Below, piece after piece: positions 18,108 through 22,110 of a stretch of 22,110 nucleotides of DNA (positions within the stretch are counted from its first letter, which is position 1; each line of letters opens with the position of its first letter). The DNA comes from Temnopleurus reevesii (lineage: Eukaryota > Echinodermata > Echinoidea > Temnopleuroida > Temnopleuridae): assembly GCA_036244855.1 (NCBI GenBank), contig BQKZ01000128.1, forward strand, positions 208,792 to 230,901, written 5' to 3'. The position numbers and the translations under genes are program-made. The notes beneath the pieces were generated by a model. The model saw only the letters and a list, made by a program, of their open reading frames with translations. It did not search any database and was not told the DNA's origin.

Positions 18108-18274
18108 AACCATCGCAGCCACCAGGTAATGTCACTGTGACGACTCGAGGGCCCTTCACAATCGCTGTGTCATGGAAACCACCTCCTGCTCGGAGCATCA
18201 ATGGTGTTCTTCAGACCTACAAGGTCATGATTTCACCAGGCAGCCAGGTCATCACTTTTGGTCCTTCTGTATTG
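18108..18274 (+). CDS. Exon: N-terminal part of fibronectin type III domain 2
   Basis: The exon lies between the acceptor TTTCTCTTGATTTTCAG and the donor GTATTG|GTGAGT. It enters in phase 1 and leaves in phase 0, with 167 bases. It reads KPSQPPGNVTVTTRGPFTIA, then VSWKPPPARSINGVLQTYKV, then MISPGSQVITFGPSVL. This is a textbook FN3 start: P-P-G-x-V, the strand B tryptophan in VSW, P-P-P and N-G-x-x-x-x-Y in strand C. NVT is a sequon. The tyrosine corner and strand G are missing and must come from a later exon, which I did not find before the window ends. The last 60 bases (18215-18274) are the parent of the downstream array, and an internal GTGTTCTTCAG just before them is a potential cryptic acceptor. 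Confidence 0.92.
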
Positions 18275-18360
18275 GTGAGTAAGGTCAAGATGTGACCTGT
18301 AGGTCAAAGGTCATGTGAATGTGTTCTCAAAATCACATTGAATAAATAGGTCTTCTCCAG

Positions 18361-18420
18361 AAATACAATGCCATGATTACTCTGGGCAACCAGGTCATCA
18401 CTTTTGGTCCTTCAGTATTG
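18361..18420 (+). pseudogene. Exon-like 60-bp block, array unit 2
   Basis: Preceded by AGGTCTTCTCCAG and stop-free (KYNAMITLGNQV, then ITFGPSVL). The donor position reads ATGAAT instead of GTGAGT, so splicing out is unlikely. It is the closest in peptide to the parent 18215-18274 at its C-terminal end. Confidence 0.7.
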
Positions 18421-18506
18421 ATGAATAAGGTCGCGATGCAACCTTTGGGTCAAAGGTCATGTGAATATATGCTCAAAATAATATTGAACAAATAGATGTT
18501 CTTTAG

Positions 18507-18566
18507 AAATATGAGATCGTGATTTCTCTTGGCAGCCAGGTCAGCACTTTTGGTTCTTCAGTATTG
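18507..18566 (+). CDS. Candidate 20-codon cassette exon, array unit 3
   Basis: The block follows the acceptor-like GATGTTCTTTAG and is followed by an intact donor TATTG|GTGAGTAAGG. It is read in phase 0 at both ends, so it would fit after the phase 0 donor at 18274 without a frameshift, adding KYEIVISLGSQV and then STFGSSVL. This would repeat the strand C-C' region of FN3 domain 2, which is hard to reconcile with a normal fold. Alternatively it could replace the parental segment if the parent exon were spliced differently. The call rests on splice motifs, phase and openness only. It may be an unused relic. Confidence 0.3.
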
Positions 18567-18653
18567 GTGAGTAAGGTCATGACACAACCTTTGGTGAGTA
18601 AGGTCATGTGAATGTGGGCTTAAAATCGCATTGAACAAGTGGGTGTTCTTTTG

Positions 18654-18713
18654 AAATACAAGATCATAATTTCTCTGGCAAGCCAGGTCAACAGTTTTTG
18701 TCTCTTAGTATTG
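18654..18713 (+). pseudogene. Exon-like 60-bp block, array unit 4
   Basis: Stop-free (KYKIIISLASQV, then NSFCLLVL), but both splice positions are lost: TTCTTTTG replaces an AG acceptor and ATAACC replaces the donor. This is a decayed copy that still has no stop codon. Confidence 0.65.
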
Positions 18714-18782
18714 ATAACCTTTAGATCGAAAGTCATGTGAATGTGTGTTCAAAGTTGCATTGAACAACAAGGGTTTCTCCAG

Positions 18783-18842
18783 AAATTCACGGTCATGATT
18801 TCTCTGGGCAGCCAGGTCATTACTTTTGATCCTTCTGCATTG
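18783..18842 (+). pseudogene. Exon-like 60-bp block, array unit 5
   Basis: Preceded by a good acceptor-like GGGTTTCTCCAG and stop-free (KFTVMISLGSQV, then ITFDPSAL). The donor reads AGGAGT and is lost. It lies inside a 60-codon open frame at 18741-18923 that is only a by-product. Confidence 0.65.
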
Positions 18843-18907
18843 AGGAGTATGGTTATGTCTTGCGCATATGTGCTCAAAATCACATTGAACAACAAGGCAT
18901 TTTACAG

Positions 18908-18964
18908 ACCTAGAAGGTCATGACTGAAAAAAGCAGTGAGGCTGTCAATTTCAGTCCGACTCTG
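18908..18964 (+). pseudogene. Degenerate exon-like block, array unit 6
   Basis: Follows CATTTTACAG and keeps the parental ACCTA(C/G)AAGGTCATGA start, but a TAC to TAG change makes a stop at codon 2. It has lost three bases and the donor reads GTCATG. It retains ACC where units 2-5 have AAA, so it may descend directly from the parent exon instead of from a neighbouring unit. Confidence 0.6.
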
Positions 18965-18990
18965 GTCATGACACGTCCTTTAGGTCAAAC

Positions 18991-21900
18991 ATTATATGGA
19001 TGTAGCAAATTTTCACCTTTAGTGGTTTTGTTGATGATGAAATAATGAATGATGAGATAAGAATGAATGTATAAATACATGAATGTGAGCAAGTTGATTT
19101 CAAGATTGAGATTAAGCCGTCAAATATTACATTTATGGTTCATATGCAGTTCAAAGATATTCATCTGTAAAACCACCACCATTCATTTTTTAACATGTGT
19201 GGGAGCACTCACACAAATCATTAAGACTTGAATTTGGACTGGAATAGAAACATCGGATAATTTTAACTTCTTTGAAATCCACGCAGACTTTTGATGGTAT
19301 ACATATATTAGAAGAAAATTCATACACAGCTGTTGCCACGCACCAGCATTCATGTAGGATTGCATCTCAATCTCTCAGATAATTACATCCATACTACACT
19401 GGCTATGTTCACTTTATGAGCTTAATAGAACATCGGTGGGTACCTCTATCCTTCAAATTCAGTCAAATTCTGGCTTAATTTGGAAGGAAATCTCATTTCT
19501 TGAGGTGTATTTTTAGCGTGGAAATCAAGAAAGATATTAGGCAGGGGAGTGTAAATCCAGTTTGGCACCAATTACTTGCAGGTTGCATTGCGTTGGTGTA
19601 GAGCATGTGAAAAAACTCTGATTGGTACATATATGTGAGATGATTTGTATCTGAAGCTTAGAAGGCAGGAAGGTGTTACAACGAGAATCATGGGCGAGAT
19701 TAAAAATATTGCTTTGTCTGTGATTTGTGTAGGAATTACAGATTTAAAGAGAAAGCACGGGACATTTTCTGACAGATTTTTGAGGTACTTCTATGATATG
19801 CTTGAGTACAAAAGGGGAGAAGGCCATCAGAATCGCATTCGGGTCATATGTGTGTGTATTAAGATGAAGAGATCTGAAAATCATTCATTGAAATGGAATC
19901 TAATAAGCTTGAAAAAAAAAACACAAGAAAGGTGAAGAAAGAAATAGTTCAACCAAGATAGTCATCTTAGGTTTAGATGAAATAATCAAAATAGTAATTT
20001 ACATTTAAATAACTCTTTTGCATGAATTGATACAGTTAATGCTGTGTGATTACCCCAGCTTTAGCCTGGCTTACACCAGACCAGATTGCATTTCAAGGAA
20101 TAAATATTTCTGTCAGGTACCCATTCACAGCACCTGTGTGGAGTGCAGAAAAATAGGCAATGAATTTCTTGCAGAAAGCACTGTGGTCGAAAGTTGAGAA
20201 TTTTAGAACCACTACACAATATCACTTTCACACACGTAAGGCTGTTTTGAAGTTTCTGACAAATCGATTCATAAAGATGTTACGAAAGTTATCTCCGTCT
20301 GTCGTAACCCTAGGTTCATTGGCTTCCAACATCATAACATCCTCAATCTATTTTAGGAAGGATTTTCATTTAAAACTTCCCTTTCATGCATCAATATCCC
20401 TTTTTCGAATCTGTCACTGGCTGTTGACAAGGTTTTTCCTCTACCCAAGTTCATTTTGATGGTAATTATGTACCTGCCAATTTTAAATTGGAATCCTCCT
20501 TTTTTGGTTCTTTCGCACTTGGAAACGGGGTGCAAAATTGAAATGTGCCAATGAATGATTTCATCCATGACCAAAACATCATGCAATGCACCTAGGCAAG
20601 ACTCATTTATTGATTCAAGTAGACCACTTTTATAATCCAGGCAAATTCATTAATAATTGGCTTATAAAGAAAAACTATGTGTCCACTGTTCAAACATTGT
20701 ACTTTTATAGGATGTAGATTTCATATAGGAGTGTTACAAGATGGGGCATTTTTTGTAGCTTGTCTGACCTTGCAACAAGCACTGCATTTGATATCCATTT
20801 TTTCCATTGAAATGTGATAACTTGTTGTAAGGTGATTTGTTATTAGGGAATATTTTCTCATTTGACAAAGATGTGGTATTTAATTTGACATTAAGAAAGT
20901 GGTCTATTGAATTATTAGATTTCAATTCCGATTATTATACTTGTCATTCGTTTGACTTTTCAGTTGGCATGAAGTAGCCTAATAGACGTATCACATATTT
21001 GATCGAAAGGTTTATGTTGGAAAGTAGGTTTTGCAATTTTTACGAACCCCTGTAAATGTTTGTAAATCTCTGGAATCCATTTAAATCGCTTAGGTTGAAT
21101 CTGATAAATTATGTAGGTCCGCATTTGAATAAACCAAGATTTAAAGAAAGCACAAACAAAGCATAATCTTATCCTCTATGGAGCCATTATCTGATGCGCA
21201 TACACATATGGAATGATCAAATTTCCTATTTTCTCTCTTGAAATTCGGTATTCATGAATTCCTCCGTGAATATATAAGGATTGCCATTAAATGCTACATG
21301 ATACTCCAAATTGATCATTAGGGCTGATGGGCATATTGTTTATGAGGGTTCAGGTGGGGATTTGCATGAACATGTAATTATAAATTTTGTTTTTGGCTTT
21401 ATCGGCCAAGTATGCTCTGTATGAAAGTACATGTAATCTCTGAAAAGCTTATGGCCGAGAAGTACGTCACCCAAAAGAATAAATGATTTATTTTTTGGTA
21501 ATGCCAAAATAATGTTTCTAGAATTTTTATACACAACTCAATAAAAGTTCGGATAGCAGTGTTTATATTGTCTGTGGTTTACTTTTAAGGATGTGGAGTG
21601 GAGCGAGGGACATTATGAAACAACTGAAATCACTTGTGTGTGAAAGTTATTACAGTGTGTTTTATAACATGCAAGACATTTCTAGAAAAATAAAGCCTCA
21701 TATGAAAATTTTATTTACATTTATTTTTAGTGATCTTTAACCTTTTTCGCATGGTGTTTAATGGTAGAACAACACCTTTCCTACATTTTATGGCTAAATC
21801 TTTCCTTATATTATATAGCTAGTACATAATGATAATAATGTTGGCTTCCTCCATCTCATATTTTCAACCCCTATCATTGCCATAAGAGTCAAAAGTTCTT

Positions 21901-22110
21901 CAAGATATATTTAGCACTCACGCATATCTGTATCCAAGAATTTAACTGTCAATTTTTTGACAAATAACAATTTATTCTTGATAAATAAGAATACTAGATT
22001 TTGATCAAATTTCAGAAATTCTGATTATAAATGCATGATTTCTAATTGAAGTTGAGTGGACTTGACAAGTTTATTTGTATGCAAATCATGCATTTAAAGG
22101 AAGCTATCCA
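18991..22110. other. AT-rich non-coding stretch; no gene or further exon recognised
   Basis: I looked for the second half of FN3 domain 2 (a tyrosine corner bounded by an acceptor in phase 0) and did not find it. Open frames of 60-99 codons on both strands show no domain or signal sequence. An exact 14-base inverted repeat (TAAATGCATGATTT at 22028-22041, its complement at 22083-22096) lies at the right edge. The stretch probably belongs to the intron after 18274. Confidence 0.45.

Larger units (their letters stand above)
18275..18990 (+). repeat. Tandem array of exon-derived units, period mostly 146 bp
   Basis: The landmark CAGGTCA recurs at 18245 (exon), 18391, 18537, 18684 and 18813, with a degenerate equivalent near 18934. 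Spacings are 146, 146, 147, 129 and about 121. Each unit holds the end of the FN3 exon and the beginning of its intron (GTGAGTAAGGTCA, AGGTCAAAGGTCATGTGAAT, CACATTGAACAA). Four exon-derived blocks of exactly 60 bases are stop-free in the parental frame: 18361-18420, 18507-18566, 18654-18713 and 18783-18842. The sixth, 18908-18964, is 57 bases and has a TAG as its second codon. Confidence 0.9.

Noticed and set aside
19645..19935. 96-codon open frame on the + strand, the longest in the right part of the window
   Set aside because: Lys/Arg-rich translation of AT-rich DNA with no domain, no acceptor or donor in a fitting phase, and no resemblance to the missing FN3 half.

Overview
This window looks like a piece of a gene-poor, AT-rich invertebrate animal genome. 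The signs are several spliced exons with GT-AG borders, kilobase introns, a dense load of short non-autonomous DNA transposons (MITEs), and no long open frame. The short terminal-inverted-repeat families and the A/T-rich introns would suit a marine deuterostome such as an echinoderm, but that placement is inference and not secure. No bacterial-type genes, tRNA, rRNA or CRISPR array were recognised.

The only gene I can support runs left to right on the + strand and is incomplete at both ends. Five exons join in frame: 4236-4455 (second half of an immunoglobulin domain), 7109-7252 (Thr/Ser-rich, sequon-rich linker), 14737-14845 plus 17227-17405 (one fibronectin type III domain split by a phase 2 intron), and 18108-18274 (first part of a second FN3 domain). 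Together they describe the extracellular part of a cell-surface adhesion or receptor protein (Ig, linker, FN3, FN3...). The signal peptide, the first half of the Ig domain, the rest of the second FN3 and any membrane or cytoplasmic part lie outside the window or were not recognised. I do not assign a gene symbol.

The most unusual property is that each of the last three exons is followed by tandem copies of itself or of its 3' part. Exon 14737-14845 has a full copy at 15214-15322 (104 of 109 bases identical, four of five differences synonymous) although the introns after the copies have diverged. Exon 17227-17405 has a partial copy near 17490-17547. Exon 18108-18274 is followed by five more copies of its last 60 bases at about 121-147 base spacing; four of them are exactly 60 bases and stop-free, and one (18507-18566) keeps acceptor-like and donor sequences in phase 0/0. 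This is either a nursery of alternative exons or a series of recent local duplications with decaying exon relics.

Layout: 1-4235 mostly non-coding, with two MITE-like elements and a long pyrimidine tract; 4236-7252 Ig and linker exons with several inverted repeats between them; 7253-14736 a 7.5 kb intron holding nested fold-back elements, a pogo-like MITE, an approximately 207-base satellite (five full units) and other MITEs; 14737-18274 the FN3 exons with their copies and two further MITEs; 18275-18990 the exon-derived array; 18991-22110 AT-rich sequence with no recognised gene.
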